Shown in pieces: positions 30,701-40,311 of a stretch of DNA of 64,000 nucleotides. The notes under the pieces are model-generated. The model was given only the letters and a program-made list of their open reading frames with translations. It had not been told where the DNA came from and made no database searches. Both the position numbers and the translations under genes were made by a program. The DNA comes from Streptococcus mitis (lineage in GTDB: Bacteria > Bacillota > Bacilli > Lactobacillales > Streptococcaceae): the NCBI RefSeq assembly GCF_946190275.1, contig NZ_CAMHZQ010000010.1, positions 1 to 64,000 on the forward strand. The letters run 5' to 3'. How positions within the stretch are numbered: the stretch's first letter is position 1; each line of letters begins with the position of its first letter.

Positions 30701-30891
30701 TATCAAATTTTGATATTATTATATATGATTCAAATAATCATGAAGTTTTTAAACAACATATTGACAGTTTAGAAAGCAATAATCTATCCATAGACTTAAA
30801 AGGACTGAAGGGAAAAAAGGTTAGAATTTCTTTGAGAAACGCAGGAATTCCTTTAAGTTTGGCAGAGGTAGAGGTTTATACTTATAAGTAA
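27775..30891 (+). CDS. Secreted GH98 endo-beta-galactosidase with three CBM47
   Basis: A 1038-residue protein. A Sec signal peptide (LITILFVCIGMLCFGLLAGVKA) leads into a GH98 catalytic domain and its beta-sandwich (to about residue 600), then three fucose-binding CBM47 modules at about 611-748, 755-893 and 900-1038. Each module carries the signature YNRxDAExQRLSNFD and ends IPLSLAEVEV. No LPXTG or other anchor is seen. The GH98/CBM47 form in strain TIGR4 cuts Lewis-Y antigen, unlike the A/B-antigen form that carries CBM51; by architecture this copy should be Lewis-Y specific. It would feed fucosylated disaccharide to the PTS. Confidence 0.92.
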   Translation: MNKEKIKRRLITILFVCIGMLCFGLLAGVKADNRVQMRTTINNESPLLLSPLYGNDNGNGLWWGNTLKGAWEAIPEDVKPYAAIELHPAKVCKPTSCIPRDTKELREWYVKMLEEAQSLNIPVFLVIMSAGERNTVPPEWLDEQFQKYSVLKGVLNIENYWIYNNQLAPHSAKYLEVCAKYGAHFIWHDHEKWFWETIMNDPTFFEASQKYHKNLVLATKNTPIRDDAGTDSIVSGFWLSGLCDNWGSSTDTWKWWEKHYTNTFETGRARDMRSYASEPESMIAMEMMNVYTGGGTVYNFECAAYTFMTNDVPTPAFTKGIIPFFRHAIQNPAPSKEEVVNRTKAVFWNGEGRISSLNGFYQGLYSNDETMPLYNNGRYHILPVIHEKIDKEKISSIFPNAKILTKNSEELSSKVNYLNSLYPKLYEGDGYAQRVGNSWYIYNSNANINKNQQVMLPMYTNNTKSLSLDLTPHTYAVVKENPNNLHILLNNYRTDKTAMWALSGNFDASKSWKKEELELANWISKNYSINPVDNDFRTTTLTLKGHTGHKPQINISGDKNHYTYTENWDENTHVYTITVNHNGMVEMSINTEGTGPVSFPTPDKFNDGNLNIAYAKPTTQSSVDYNGDPNRAVDGNRNGNFNSGSVTHTRADNPSWWEVDLKKMDKVGLVKIYNRTDAETQRLSNFDVILYDNNRNEVAKKHVNNLSGESVSLDFKEKGARYIKVKLLTSGVPLSLAEVEVFRESDGKQSEEDIDKITEDKVVSTNKVATQSSTNYEGVAALAVDGNKDGDYGHHSVTHTKADSNAWWQVDLGEEFTVSKVDIYNRTDAEPQRLSNFDVIFLSSSGEEVFRRHFDKVVDGLLSLKVPSVGAKLVKIELKSSAIPLSLAEVEVYGSKRTPKKLSNIALAKETRQSSTDYNGFSRLAVDGNKNGDYGHHSVTHTKGDSPSWWEIDLAQTEELEKLIIYNRIDAEIQRLSNFDIIIYDSNNHEVFKQHIDSLESNNLSIDLKGLKGKKVRISLRNAGIPLSLAEVEVYTYK

Positions 30892-30947
30892 TTTTAAAAA
30901 TTATCATCGGTAGTATGAAAGAAACAGAAAAATAAGAGGAAAATATT

Positions 30948-32714
30948 ATGATTCAACATCCACGTATTGGTATTCGTCCGACTATTGATGGTCGTCGTCA
31001 AGGTGTACGCGAATCACTTGAAGTGCAAACAATGAACATGGCTAAAAGTGTGGCAGATCTTATTTCAAGTACATTGAAATATCCAGATGGAGAGCCTGTG
31101 GAATGCGTGATTTCTCCATCTACTATTGGCCGTGTACCAGAGGCAGCAGCTTCACATGAGTTGTTTAAAAAGTCAAATGTTTGCGCAACAATTACAGTTA
31201 CACCATGCTGGTGTTATGGTAGTGAAACTATGGATATGTCTCCAGATATTCCTCATGCTATTTGGGGATTTAATGGGACAGAACGCCCAGGAGCTGTCTA
31301 TCTTGCAGCTGTACTAGCTTCACATGCTCAAAAAGGGATTCCAGCGTTTGGGATTTATGGTAGAGATGTTCAGGAAGCTAATGATACAGATATTCCAGAA
31401 GATGTCAAAGAAAAACTTTTACGTTATGCGCGTGCAGCTCTTGCAACTGGTTTGATGAGAGACACTGCTTACCTATCAATGGGTAGTGTTTCGATGGGGA
31501 TTGGCGGTTCTATTGTAAATCCAGATTTCTTCCAAGAATACCTAGGAATGCGAAATGAATCGGTAGATATGACGGAGTTCACGCGCCGTATTGACCGTGG
31601 TATTTATGACCCAGAAGAGTTCGAACGTGCTATGGTTTGGGTAAAAGAACATATCAAAGAAGGCGTTGACCGAAATCGTGAAGATTTGATTCTCTCTAAA
31701 GAAGAGAAAGAAAAACAATGGGAATTTGTGGTAAAAATGTTCATGATTGGTCGAGATCTTATGCAGGGGAATCCTCGTTTAGCAGAGCTTGGTTTTGAGG
31801 AAGAAGCAGTTGGTCACCATGCTTTAGTAGCTGGATTCCAAGGCCAACGCCAGTGGACAGACCATTTCCCAAATGGGGACTTTATGGAAACTTTCCTCAA
31901 TACTCAGTTTGACTGGAATGGTATTCGAAAACCATTTGTATTTGCGACAGAGAATGATTCACTAAATGGTGTGTCTATGCTCTTTAATTATCTGTTAACA
32001 AATACTCCACAAATCTTTGCTGATGTTCGTACTTATTGGAGTCCCGAGGCTGTTAAACGTGTAACAGGACATACTTTAGAGGGGCGTGCTGCAGATGGAT
32101 TCTTACATCTAATCAACTCTGGCTCTTGTACATTGGATGGTACAGGTCAAGCTACTCGAGATGGCAAACCTGTTATGAAACCATTCTGGGAGTTGGATGA
32201 AAGTGAAGTACAGGCTATGCTTGAAAACACAGACTTTCCACCAGCAAACCGCGAATACTTCCGTGGAGGAGGATTCTCAACTCGTTTCTTGACGAAGGGT
32301 GATATGCCAGTAACAATGGTACGTCTCAATCTTCTAAAAGGGGTTGGTCCAGTGCTACAAATTGCAGAAGGTTACACACTTGAACTTCCTGAAGATGTTC
32401 ACCATACTTTAGATAATCGTACAGATCCAGGATGGCCAACTACTTGGTTTGCTCCACGTTTGACCGGAAAAGGGGCTTTCAAGTCTGTCTATGACGTCAT
32501 GAATAATTGGGGAGCCAATCACGGAGCGATAACCTATGGACACATTGGAGCAGACTTGATTACCTTAGCTTCTATGTTGAGAATTCCTGTCAATATGCAT
32601 AATGTACCTGAGGAAGATATCTTTAGACCTAAAAATTGGTCTCTATTCGGGACAGAAGATCTAGAATCAGCAGACTATCGTGCATGTCAGTTGTTGGGAC
32701 CGCTACATAAATAA
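30948..32714 (+). CDS. fucI: L-fucose isomerase
   Basis: A 588-residue manganese-dependent isomerase converting L-fucose to L-fuculose. Recognised by [20 protein letters not shown] at the start, [15 protein letters not shown] near the end and [20 protein letters not shown] in the catalytic region. It closes the operon, after GH98. Its base composition and codon choice look closer to the core genes than to the AT-rich GH95/GH98. Confidence 0.95.
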   Translation: MIQHPRIGIRPTIDGRRQGVRESLEVQTMNMAKSVADLISSTLKYPDGEPVECVISPSTIGRVPEAAASHELFKKSNVCATITVTPCWCYGSETMDMSPDIPHAIWGFNGTERPGAVYLAAVLASHAQKGIPAFGIYGRDVQEANDTDIPEDVKEKLLRYARAALATGLMRDTAYLSMGSVSMGIGGSIVNPDFFQEYLGMRNESVDMTEFTRRIDRGIYDPEEFERAMVWVKEHIKEGVDRNREDLILSKEEKEKQWEFVVKMFMIGRDLMQGNPRLAELGFEEEAVGHHALVAGFQGQRQWTDHFPNGDFMETFLNTQFDWNGIRKPFVFATENDSLNGVSMLFNYLLTNTPQIFADVRTYWSPEAVKRVTGHTLEGRAADGFLHLINSGSCTLDGTGQATRDGKPVMKPFWELDESEVQAMLENTDFPPANREYFRGGGFSTRFLTKGDMPVTMVRLNLLKGVGPVLQIAEGYTLELPEDVHHTLDNRTDPGWPTTWFAPRLTGKGAFKSVYDVMNNWGANHGAITYGHIGADLITLASMLRIPVNMHNVPEEDIFRPKNWSLFGTEDLESADYRACQLLGPLHK

Positions 32715-32725
32715 AAATTGTGTAT

Positions 32726-32760
32726 ATAGGAGGTGAACTTACGTCCCTCCTATCCTTTTA
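32726..32760 (+). terminator. terminator of the fucose operon
   Basis: ATAGGAGG (32726-32733) pairs with CCTCCTAT (32746-32753), then CCTTTT. Confidence 0.75.
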
Positions 32761-32860
32761 AAAAACATTTGTTAAATATTTCACAAATAATTGAAAACGA
32801 ATACAAAAAGTAATATAATGATGTTAAGTAAATAGCGCGGAGGCGCAGGAGGAAAATTAT

Positions 32861-34012
32861 ATGGCGACATTTTACGTTCCGGCAGTCAACCTTATTGGGA
32901 AAGGTGTTGTAAATGAAGTAGGTCCTTATATCAAGGAGCTTGGCTATAAAAAGGCACTTTTGGTGACAGATAAGTACATCGAAGGCAGTGACATTTTGCC
33001 TAAGGTTTTAAAACCGCTAGATACAGAAGGAATCGAATATGTCATCTTTAGCGATGTAGAGCCAAACCCTACTTGTAAGAATGTCACAGATGGGGTAGCT
33101 GCTTTAGAAGAACATGGCTGTGACTTTATTATCAGTCTTGGTGGTGGATCTCCACAGGATGCAGCTAGTTGTATCTCTATCATAGCTACAAATGGAGGAA
33201 AACCACAGGATTATGAGGGGCTTCATAAGTCTGCTAAAAAAGGCTTGCCAGTTGTGGCTATCAATACAACGGCAGGAACTTCTGCAGAAATCACTATTAA
33301 CTATGTGATTACCGACGAAGAACGCAAGGTTAAGATGGTAATGGTTGACAAGAATAGCCTTGCCTTGATTTCTGTTAATGACCCAGAATTGATGCTCTCT
33401 AAGCCTAAAGGATTGACTGCAGCGACAGGTATGGATGCTCTGACGCATGCTGTTGAAGCTTTGGTGACACCTGGTGCTTATGATGTGACCAAGAAGCTAT
33501 CTATTGGAGCAATTGAGCTTATCAAGGAATACCTTCCTCATGCAGTGGCAAACGGACATGACATTGAAGCGCGTGAAGGCATGGTCAATGCCATCTTCCT
33601 TGGTGGTATGAGCTTTAATAATGCAGGTCTTGGTTATGTTCACTCAATGGCTCACCAACTTGGCGCAGTATATAATTTGCCACACGGTGTTTGCTGTGCC
33701 ATGTTGCTACCAGTTATCGAACGTGAAAATGCTAAACGTGTTCCGAAAGCTTTCCGCAATGTTGCCAAGGCCTTGGGACTTCATGTGGAAGGTAAATCAG
33801 ATGAAGAGTGTGCTGATTATGCAATTGCTGAAATTGAGAAACTGTCTGAAACAGTAGGTATTCCTAAGAAACTGACTGAGCTTGGTATTGAAGAAAAAGA
33901 CTTTGACTTTGAATACCTTTCTAAGAATGCCTTGATTGATGCCTGCGCACCAGGAAATCCATTTATGCCAACTTTAGAAGAAACGATTGCTTTTTATAAA
34001 GAGTTGTTTTAG
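32861..34012 (+). CDS. Iron-containing alcohol dehydrogenase
   Basis: A 383-residue group III alcohol dehydrogenase. NAD-binding GGGSPQDAA and the metal-ligand positions are present: Asp in TGMDALTHAVEAL and histidines in YVHSMAHQLGAV and NLPHGVCCAML. The family includes lactaldehyde reductase (FucO) and 1,3-propanediol dehydrogenase. Its place right after the fucose operon makes reduction of FucA-derived lactaldehyde to 1,2-propanediol plausible, but it has its own leader with a strong GGAGG and is separated by a terminator, so this is inference. Confidence 0.88.
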   Translation: MATFYVPAVNLIGKGVVNEVGPYIKELGYKKALLVTDKYIEGSDILPKVLKPLDTEGIEYVIFSDVEPNPTCKNVTDGVAALEEHGCDFIISLGGGSPQDAASCISIIATNGGKPQDYEGLHKSAKKGLPVVAINTTAGTSAEITINYVITDEERKVKMVMVDKNSLALISVNDPELMLSKPKGLTAATGMDALTHAVEALVTPGAYDVTKKLSIGAIELIKEYLPHAVANGHDIEAREGMVNAIFLGGMSFNNAGLGYVHSMAHQLGAVYNLPHGVCCAMLLPVIERENAKRVPKAFRNVAKALGLHVEGKSDEECADYAIAEIEKLSETVGIPKKLTELGIEEKDFDFEYLSKNALIDACAPGNPFMPTLEETIAFYKELF

Positions 34013-34142
34013 GCAGAGATTAGACGACAATGTGACAATTCACCTCTAAATATTGACATTTCAGGAAAAATCGCAGTAAAAACTGCACAGCCTTCTTTAA
34101 ATGTGCTATAATACAGGAAAAATAATGATGGAGGTCACGATA

Positions 34143-35042
34143 ATGGCAACATTTTTGATGATTTTTGTGGTGGTTTGTGTGCTCCTATTGGTGATAGTCA
34201 CACTGAGTACAGTTTATGTGGTTCGTCAGCAGTCGGTGGCGATTATTGAACGCTTTGGGAAATACCAAAAGGTTGCCAATAGCGGTATTCACATTCGCTT
34301 GCCTTTTGGGATTGACTCGATTGCAGCGCGGATTCAGTTACGTTTGTTGCAAAGCGATATTGTTGTTGAGACTAAAACCAAGGATAATGTGTTTGTTATG
34401 ATGAATGTAGCGACTCAGTACCGTGTTAATGAGCAGAGCGTGACAGATGCCTACTATAAACTCATGCGTCCAGAATCTCAGATTAAATCTTATATCGAAG
34501 ACGCCCTTCGCTCTTCTGTTCCAAAATTAACCTTGGATGAATTGTTTGAGAAAAAAGATGAGATTGCCCTTGAAGTTCAACACCAAGTAGCAGAAGAAAT
34601 GACTACTTACGGTTATATTATCGTGAAAACCTTGATTACTAAGGTCGAACCAGATGCAGAAGTCAAGCAATCCATGAATGAAATCAATGCGGCGCAACGT
34701 AAGCGGGTCGCAGCGCAAGAATTGGCGGAAGCCGATAAGATTAAGATCGTCACTGCAGCTGAAGCCGAAGCAGAAAAAGACCGCCTCCATGGTGTGGGGA
34801 TTGCCCAACAACGTAAGGCGATTGTGGATGGATTGGCAGAGTCTATCACAGAACTCAAGGAAGCCAATGTTGGCATGACAGAAGAACAAATCATGTCCAT
34901 CCTCTTGACCAACCAGTATTTGGATACCTTGAATACCTTTGCCTCTAAAGGAAATCAAACTATCTTTTTACCAAATACACCAAATGGTGTGGATGATATC
35001 CGTACCCAAATCTTGTCAGCTCTCCGTGCTGAGAAGAAATAA
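34143..35042 (+). CDS. SPFH/band-7 membrane protein
   Basis: A 299-residue stomatin/prohibitin-type protein: one N-terminal membrane helix (LMIFVVVCVLLLVIVTLSTVYVV), the band-7 domain beginning VAIIERFGKYQKVANSGIHIRLPFGID, then a charged helix rich in Ala/Glu (AQELAEADKIKIVTAAEAEAEKDR). Such proteins form oligomers that organise membrane microdomains. ATG 34143 has GGAGG at eight bases; the frame reaches 34101 but overlaps the likely -10 (TATAAT near 34110). The role in streptococci is undefined. Confidence 0.88.
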   Translation: MATFLMIFVVVCVLLLVIVTLSTVYVVRQQSVAIIERFGKYQKVANSGIHIRLPFGIDSIAARIQLRLLQSDIVVETKTKDNVFVMMNVATQYRVNEQSVTDAYYKLMRPESQIKSYIEDALRSSVPKLTLDELFEKKDEIALEVQHQVAEEMTTYGYIIVKTLITKVEPDAEVKQSMNEINAAQRKRVAAQELAEADKIKIVTAAEAEAEKDRLHGVGIAQQRKAIVDGLAESITELKEANVGMTEEQIMSILLTNQYLDTLNTFASKGNQTIFLPNTPNGVDDIRTQILSALRAEKK

Positions 35043-35049
35043 TAGACTA

Positions 35050-35074
35050 AAGAGCTTGGCAACAGGCTCTTTTT
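35050..35074 (+). terminator. terminator after the SPFH gene
   Basis: AAGAGC pairs with GCTCTT around TTGGCAACAG, followed by TTT. Confidence 0.8.
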
Positions 35075-35244
35075 GCATTGCATTTGTTAAGAAAAACAAA
35101 GAGCATTGATATACATTTAAATAAAAATTATTGTATGTTATCCCCATTAACTTGGAATGATGAGGGAATAACTAGAAAGATTTGTGAATACAAACTATTT
35201 CTGATATACTAAATATACAGTAATAATGAATGATAGGATATGGG

Positions 35245-38200
35245 ATGAAAGAATTTCAATTTGAGAGAAAGCAGCGTTTTTCTTTGAGGAAATATACAAT
35301 AGGAGCTTGTTCGGTCTTGCTAGGAACGAGTTTATTTTTTGCTGGTATGGGTGCTCAACCCGTACAGGCTACAGAAACGAGTTCAACACTAATTTCAAGT
35401 CATTATTTGGATGAGCAGGATTTACCTGAAAAGCTGAAATCTGAGTTGCAATGGTTTGAAGAAAATAAGATTGAGGTAAAAGAGGGAAAAGAATATTACT
35501 TTGTCTATCGAAAATTGGCTACAAGATTACCAGAAACAGGTCTGTTTTCTAATGATGGGATGTTTATCTTGGGAGCAGGATTATTATTGCTTTCCTTCAC
35601 TTTAATCAAGAGAAAAAAGGGAGCGTCTTACTTCCTTGTGACCGTCTTTGCTGTTGGTGGCTGGGGAGCATCCATCTCTGCTTTTGAAAATCTGGTAGAA
35701 TTGCAACCAGCCCTTGTTAAGAGAGTAGAAGGTCAGTTTCTACCAAGTCCTGAAACAGTTCAAGGATATGAATTTACGGGATATTATTTGGTAAGAGATA
35801 GTGCTAGCAAGGAACTTTCTGTTGATAAGGTAGAATCGCCAGCATTATCTCAAAAGGAGGAAAGTTCAGAACCTCAATCTAAGAAGATTGTACCACAGAC
35901 TGCATCTCATTTTAGCTCAACTGAAGATCTTGTGCAATCTCCTCAACCATCCTACGTAGTTGAGAAAATTGTTGAAGCTCCTGTAAGCCAACAAGCACCT
36001 GCTGAAATTGGATCTATAGGGGCTAAGGAGGAAGTTGCAGGAAATCCCAAAGTAGAACAACCGAAAGCAGAAAATAATAGTGATTATAAAACAAGTCCTG
36101 AGGAAGGTGTGTTAAATGTCACAGTAGAGAAACCAGAATTGCTAATCACTACAGAGGAGGTTGCTTTCCAAACGATGGAACAAGAAGATTCAACCTTAGC
36201 TAAAGGGCAAATTAAAGTTGTTCAAGACGGTGTTGTTGGTGAACGCACCATCTATACGGAAGTCACTATCGTTAATGGGGAAAAATCTAGCAAAGTTATA
36301 GAAAATATAATCACAAAAGAGCCGGTGAACAAGGTGATTGCAGTTGGGACTAAGGAAGAAGTTGCACCAAAACCAACACAACCTGTAACTCCAGAGCCGG
36401 AGGAAGTTAAACCAGTTCAACCTGAAAAAATTGAGAAAAAACCAATAGTAGAGAATGAAACAGAGACAAAACCAGCTGATGGAATAGGACAACCAAGACC
36501 AGGAGCAGAAGAAACGCCGGGTACAGAAGCAACATCGGGCGAGAAACAAACACCTGACAAACCCGAAGCCGAGCCGAAGCAACCAGATCCAGCAACCCCA
36601 GCCGTGGAATCAGGACGCGAAGAAGATCAATCTCCTGAGGAACAAAAGGGTGAGGAGAAACAGCTGGAGAATTCAGTTGAGGGGGTAAAAGATACTGGTG
36701 AGTCTGCCCCACAAGAAACCCAAAAACAACCAGAACAAACGCCTCCATCTCCAGAGGTCAACCCAAGTCAAGGAAACGAACCAGAACCAGCTGTTCAGCC
36801 TGAACCCTTAGCTCCCCAAGAGCAACCAACTGTCCCAAGTCCAGTAATGAAAGAAAAAGTACTGGACTATAAAACAACATATAAAGCTTCACCAGCCTTA
36901 AATTACAAAGAGCAACGAGTAGAAGTAGCAGGCGAAAATGGTAAGGAAGTGACAACTACTTCTTACAGTTTTGATGAAAGTACTGGGAAAATAGTAGAAA
37001 ACACTTCAACAAAGATAGAAAAACATCCAGTAGATAGAGTTGTTAAGGTTGGAAATGTAGAAGAAACAACCTCAACAACCAAAAGAGGTGAACAGTTTGT
37101 CGCGGATGAGTCACTTGGTAAAGGTGTCAAAGAAGTCAGAAATCAAGGTCAGGATGAAGAAACAACGACTATAAGTGTTTATAAAGTAAATTCGACGACA
37201 GGAGACTTGACTGAGCCAGATGTAACGACAAAAATCGCTAAGCCAATGCAAGCGAAAATAACGGCAGTAGGAACAAAACCAACAGTTCAATCACAAGAAA
37301 TTCCTTTTAAGACAGTTTATAAAGCATCGCCAGATTTAAGTTACAATGTGCAACAAGAAGAAACACCAGGGGAGAATGGTAGCTCAGTATCAACTACAAA
37401 ATACACATTAAATCAAGAAACAGGGGCTATTTCAGAAGAAACTACAACTGAAAATATTCCAGCTAAAGACAAAGTAATAAAAGTTGGAAATGTGGAAAAG
37501 ATAGTGTCACCTATAGAAATCACTGAGTTGAGAAAAGATAACCCTGAACTTCCGAAAGGAAAAGAAGTAGTTGAAGATACAGGTGAACAAGGTGAAACAA
37601 CAATAACTAAAACTTATAAAGTTAATCCGGAGACAGGAGAGTTAACAAATCCAGTAGAGAAGACTGAAACAACTAAAGCTATGCGCCAAAAAGTAATCTT
37701 GGTTGGTACTAAAGAAGACAAACCACATCTATTGCCAGAAAATAGCGAGTTAGAAAATGCAGTGGATGTGATGGAAGCTACTGCGGAGATGAGAAATGTA
37801 GACTTGTTGACAAATGAGAAGTTAAAAGCGCAGTTAGCTCCATCAGATATAGAAATAAATCGAGATTTATTCTTAAAACGAAACGAATTACGAAAAACTA
37901 ATCCAAATATAACAGAGTCTGAAGTAAAAGAAATTCTACGAAAAGAATATCTTGAAAAATTATCTATTAAAGAAACACTCGATGCGACTAAAACCGATTT
38001 AGAAGCTAGTTTGAAAAAAGTTGCGGCGCATACCTTGAGTATTTTAGGTGACAATCAACAAAATAGAGAAAAAGTAAAAGGTGATATTGAAGCTAATAAA
38101 GAGAAAATATTACTAGGGTTATCCTATATCAATCGTTTTTATAATATTGATTTTGGAGATACCAATATCCGTGATATTCTAGCTTATAATCCAAGCTCGT

Positions 38201-40074
38201 TCGGTAAAAAAGACCTTACTTCTTTGGATTGGTTAACACACCTTGGGTCTATGAGTTATGATGAATTAAGATTAACGAATAGTCCAAAAACATTTGAGAA
38301 ATATTTTGGGAAAATTACAGATAAACCAACATTATTAGAATTCTTAGATTACAATAGAACTACATTCACTAATATGGACGGTGATACGTGGTTGAAGAAA
38401 GCGACTAAAGCTATCGTGGTTGAAAAAACTTCAAAAGAAAAACCTGATGAAAAAGTAGAATTATATACAAAATTAACTACGCCTCCTGAGAAATACGGGG
38501 CAGAAGAACTTCAAATAAAAAATAGAAGACAACAGAACATAGCTACATTATTAGGCTTGGTAAATATTAAAGAACCAAGCGTGTATGCTATAACTAATAT
38601 GGCGACGGTAACCTATGGAAACATTGGAACGTATATGGATACTTCTTTAGAGAAAACCAATAAAGCTAAGTATAACGAAGAGCTTAATAAGGTTAAAGAA
38701 TTGATAGAATTAACAGCTACAAGGCAGGCTAATTATGTTGATACTTTATATCGAATTACAAAAGAAGAAAATCGTTCTAAATTAGTTACAAGTAGAGTGA
38801 TTGTCGATACGATGAAAAAATATACGACGGATACGTCTGCTGGAATAGCGACAACATGGTCTAAAGAATCAGGACCAACAGCGGATAAAGGGGTTAAAGA
38901 CTTCATGACACCTTTAGGAATGTACTCGCCATCGCAAAATGTAGGTGCAGAAGCGAACGGAGTAGGTGTCCGTTACTTCATAGACAGAGTTCTGGATGAT
39001 AGGGGTTCAGCGACTTATTCTCATGAAATGACGCACTTACTAGATAGAACGGTCTTGTTTAATAATCATGGTCGTCGAGATGGTACAGCGGCAGAGTTTT
39101 ATGCGCGTGGTATTTTTGAAAACTCCTATAATCCGGAAAAGGATACTTATTTTAATCTCAACTTTGTATATGATGAGAGTGATAAGAATGGATTTTACAA
39201 TAAAACACCTGATCGATTTAAAACGGCAGAAGATTTACAATCTTACATGAAGGGAAGTTTTGATGTCCTTTATACTCTAGATTACCTAGAAGCAGAGGCA
39301 AGTAAAGACTTATCTGCAGAAGACAAGATGAGTTATTTCAAAAAAATAATGCCGATTCCTTCAACAGGGTCTAGAACTTGGGTAGATTACCGTAATACAG
39401 CGGTTAAACCGACTCATAAGAGTGAGGAAATCCAAGCTCTGACCTTAGAAGATGCCAAAAAATTGACAGATATTGATAGTTTGATTGACAATCATATCAT
39501 GGTCAATCGTTATATCATTGCTGGTTTTTCAGATAAAGGTAAAATTGCAGCAAATGGTTACTATACCGTTGATATGTTTGATACCATTTATGGTGTTAGT
39601 CAAAATGACTCTGGTATGAGTGGGGATATCACCTTTAGAAAACAAGCCTTTGAATTGATGGCTACTTTGGGCTATTATGAAGGATTTGTTCCTTATGTGT
39701 CAAATCAATATAAGCAAGAAGCAGAGGCTGAAAACAAGCCTTTATCTGATACTTACATTTTTAATAACATTTTGAATGGTAAGAGTTATGCTGAGTTCAA
39801 AAAAGCACAGATCAAGGAAAGAGTAGATAGGCTTAATCAATTGAAACCTTTGAAAATCCAATATGAAGGTCAGCAAATAAGTCTGACAGGTCAGAAGTTA
39901 AGTGAATTGATGCAGAAAGCTGTTAAAGAAGAACTTGCTCAAATAAAAGCAGGCAATACAACGGCTAAAAAGTTTAAATTTATCGAAACTCCCGTTCAAA
40001 AACTGAAAAAAGCGATTTATAAAGCTTATCTCAAAGATTCAGATGACTTTAGACAATCGATTTACAATAGCTAA
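35245..40074 (+). CDS. M26-family zinc metalloprotease (ZmpB/IgA1 protease type)
   Basis: A 1609-residue surface protease. In order: YSIRK-like signal segment (RFSLRKYTIGACSVLLGTSLFF), an LPETG sorting motif unusually near the N-terminus (residue 95) with two hydrophobic stretches after it, a long Pro/Glu-rich spacer (about 190-540), several G5-like repeats ending KVIAVGTK, KVVKVGN or KVILVGTK, then the M26 N-terminal and peptidase domains. The zinc site is HEMTH at residues 1260-1264 with the third ligand glutamate near 1284. N-terminal LPXTG is typical of pneumococcal IgA1 protease, ZmpB and ZmpC. It is shorter than those (about 1850-2000), and the substrate is not predictable. ATG 35245 is preferred over 35230. 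Confidence 0.88.
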   Translation: MKEFQFERKQRFSLRKYTIGACSVLLGTSLFFAGMGAQPVQATETSSTLISSHYLDEQDLPEKLKSELQWFEENKIEVKEGKEYYFVYRKLATRLPETGLFSNDGMFILGAGLLLLSFTLIKRKKGASYFLVTVFAVGGWGASISAFENLVELQPALVKRVEGQFLPSPETVQGYEFTGYYLVRDSASKELSVDKVESPALSQKEESSEPQSKKIVPQTASHFSSTEDLVQSPQPSYVVEKIVEAPVSQQAPAEIGSIGAKEEVAGNPKVEQPKAENNSDYKTSPEEGVLNVTVEKPELLITTEEVAFQTMEQEDSTLAKGQIKVVQDGVVGERTIYTEVTIVNGEKSSKVIENIITKEPVNKVIAVGTKEEVAPKPTQPVTPEPEEVKPVQPEKIEKKPIVENETETKPADGIGQPRPGAEETPGTEATSGEKQTPDKPEAEPKQPDPATPAVESGREEDQSPEEQKGEEKQLENSVEGVKDTGESAPQETQKQPEQTPPSPEVNPSQGNEPEPAVQPEPLAPQEQPTVPSPVMKEKVLDYKTTYKASPALNYKEQRVEVAGENGKEVTTTSYSFDESTGKIVENTSTKIEKHPVDRVVKVGNVEETTSTTKRGEQFVADESLGKGVKEVRNQGQDEETTTISVYKVNSTTGDLTEPDVTTKIAKPMQAKITAVGTKPTVQSQEIPFKTVYKASPDLSYNVQQEETPGENGSSVSTTKYTLNQETGAISEETTTENIPAKDKVIKVGNVEKIVSPIEITELRKDNPELPKGKEVVEDTGEQGETTITKTYKVNPETGELTNPVEKTETTKAMRQKVILVGTKEDKPHLLPENSELENAVDVMEATAEMRNVDLLTNEKLKAQLAPSDIEINRDLFLKRNELRKTNPNITESEVKEILRKEYLEKLSIKETLDATKTDLEASLKKVAAHTLSILGDNQQNREKVKGDIEANKEKILLGLSYINRFYNIDFGDTNIRDILAYNPSSFGKKDLTSLDWLTHLGSMSYDELRLTNSPKTFEKYFGKITDKPTLLEFLDYNRTTFTNMDGDTWLKKATKAIVVEKTSKEKPDEKVELYTKLTTPPEKYGAEELQIKNRRQQNIATLLGLVNIKEPSVYAITNMATVTYGNIGTYMDTSLEKTNKAKYNEELNKVKELIELTATRQANYVDTLYRITKEENRSKLVTSRVIVDTMKKYTTDTSAGIATTWSKESGPTADKGVKDFMTPLGMYSPSQNVGAEANGVGVRYFIDRVLDDRGSATYSHEMTHLLDRTVLFNNHGRRDGTAAEFYARGIFENSYNPEKDTYFNLNFVYDESDKNGFYNKTPDRFKTAEDLQSYMKGSFDVLYTLDYLEAEASKDLSAEDKMSYFKKIMPIPSTGSRTWVDYRNTAVKPTHKSEEIQALTLEDAKKLTDIDSLIDNHIMVNRYIIAGFSDKGKIAANGYYTVDMFDTIYGVSQNDSGMSGDITFRKQAFELMATLGYYEGFVPYVSNQYKQEAEAENKPLSDTYIFNNILNGKSYAEFKKAQIKERVDRLNQLKPLKIQYEGQQISLTGQKLSELMQKAVKEELAQIKAGNTTAKKFKFIETPVQKLKKAIYKAYLKDSDDFRQSIYNS

Positions 40075-40083
40075 GGTAAAAGG

Positions 40084-40122
40084 AACATCTCTCTGGAATG
40101 AACATTCAGAGGGGTGTTTTTT
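40084..40122 (+). terminator. terminator after the M26 protease gene
   Basis: AACATCTCTCTG pairs with CAGAGGGGTGTT with one imperfection, followed by a seven-base T-run. Confidence 0.8.
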
Positions 40123-40248
40123 TGGCTCTTGTCAGATTTGATCTTATTTCTTAAAAATGACAGTTTATATGAACATGGAGTTATTTTCAAACTTTTCCAC
40201 AAATTATAGAATCTTTTCTGAGGATTTAGGGAGTGATGGAGGAAGTCT

Positions 40249-40262
40249 TGAAAGCGCTTTTG
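40249..40262 (+). promoter_or_regulatory. cre-like site before the GH2 gene
   Basis: TGAAAGCGCTTTTG matches the CcpA cre consensus nearly throughout and lies 50 bases before the GH2 start, suggesting repression by preferred sugars. Confidence 0.65.
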
Positions 40263-40311
40263 TTTTGTGCTATAGTCAAGTATATCGATTCGTTTAAAGA
40301 GGAATGCTTGT

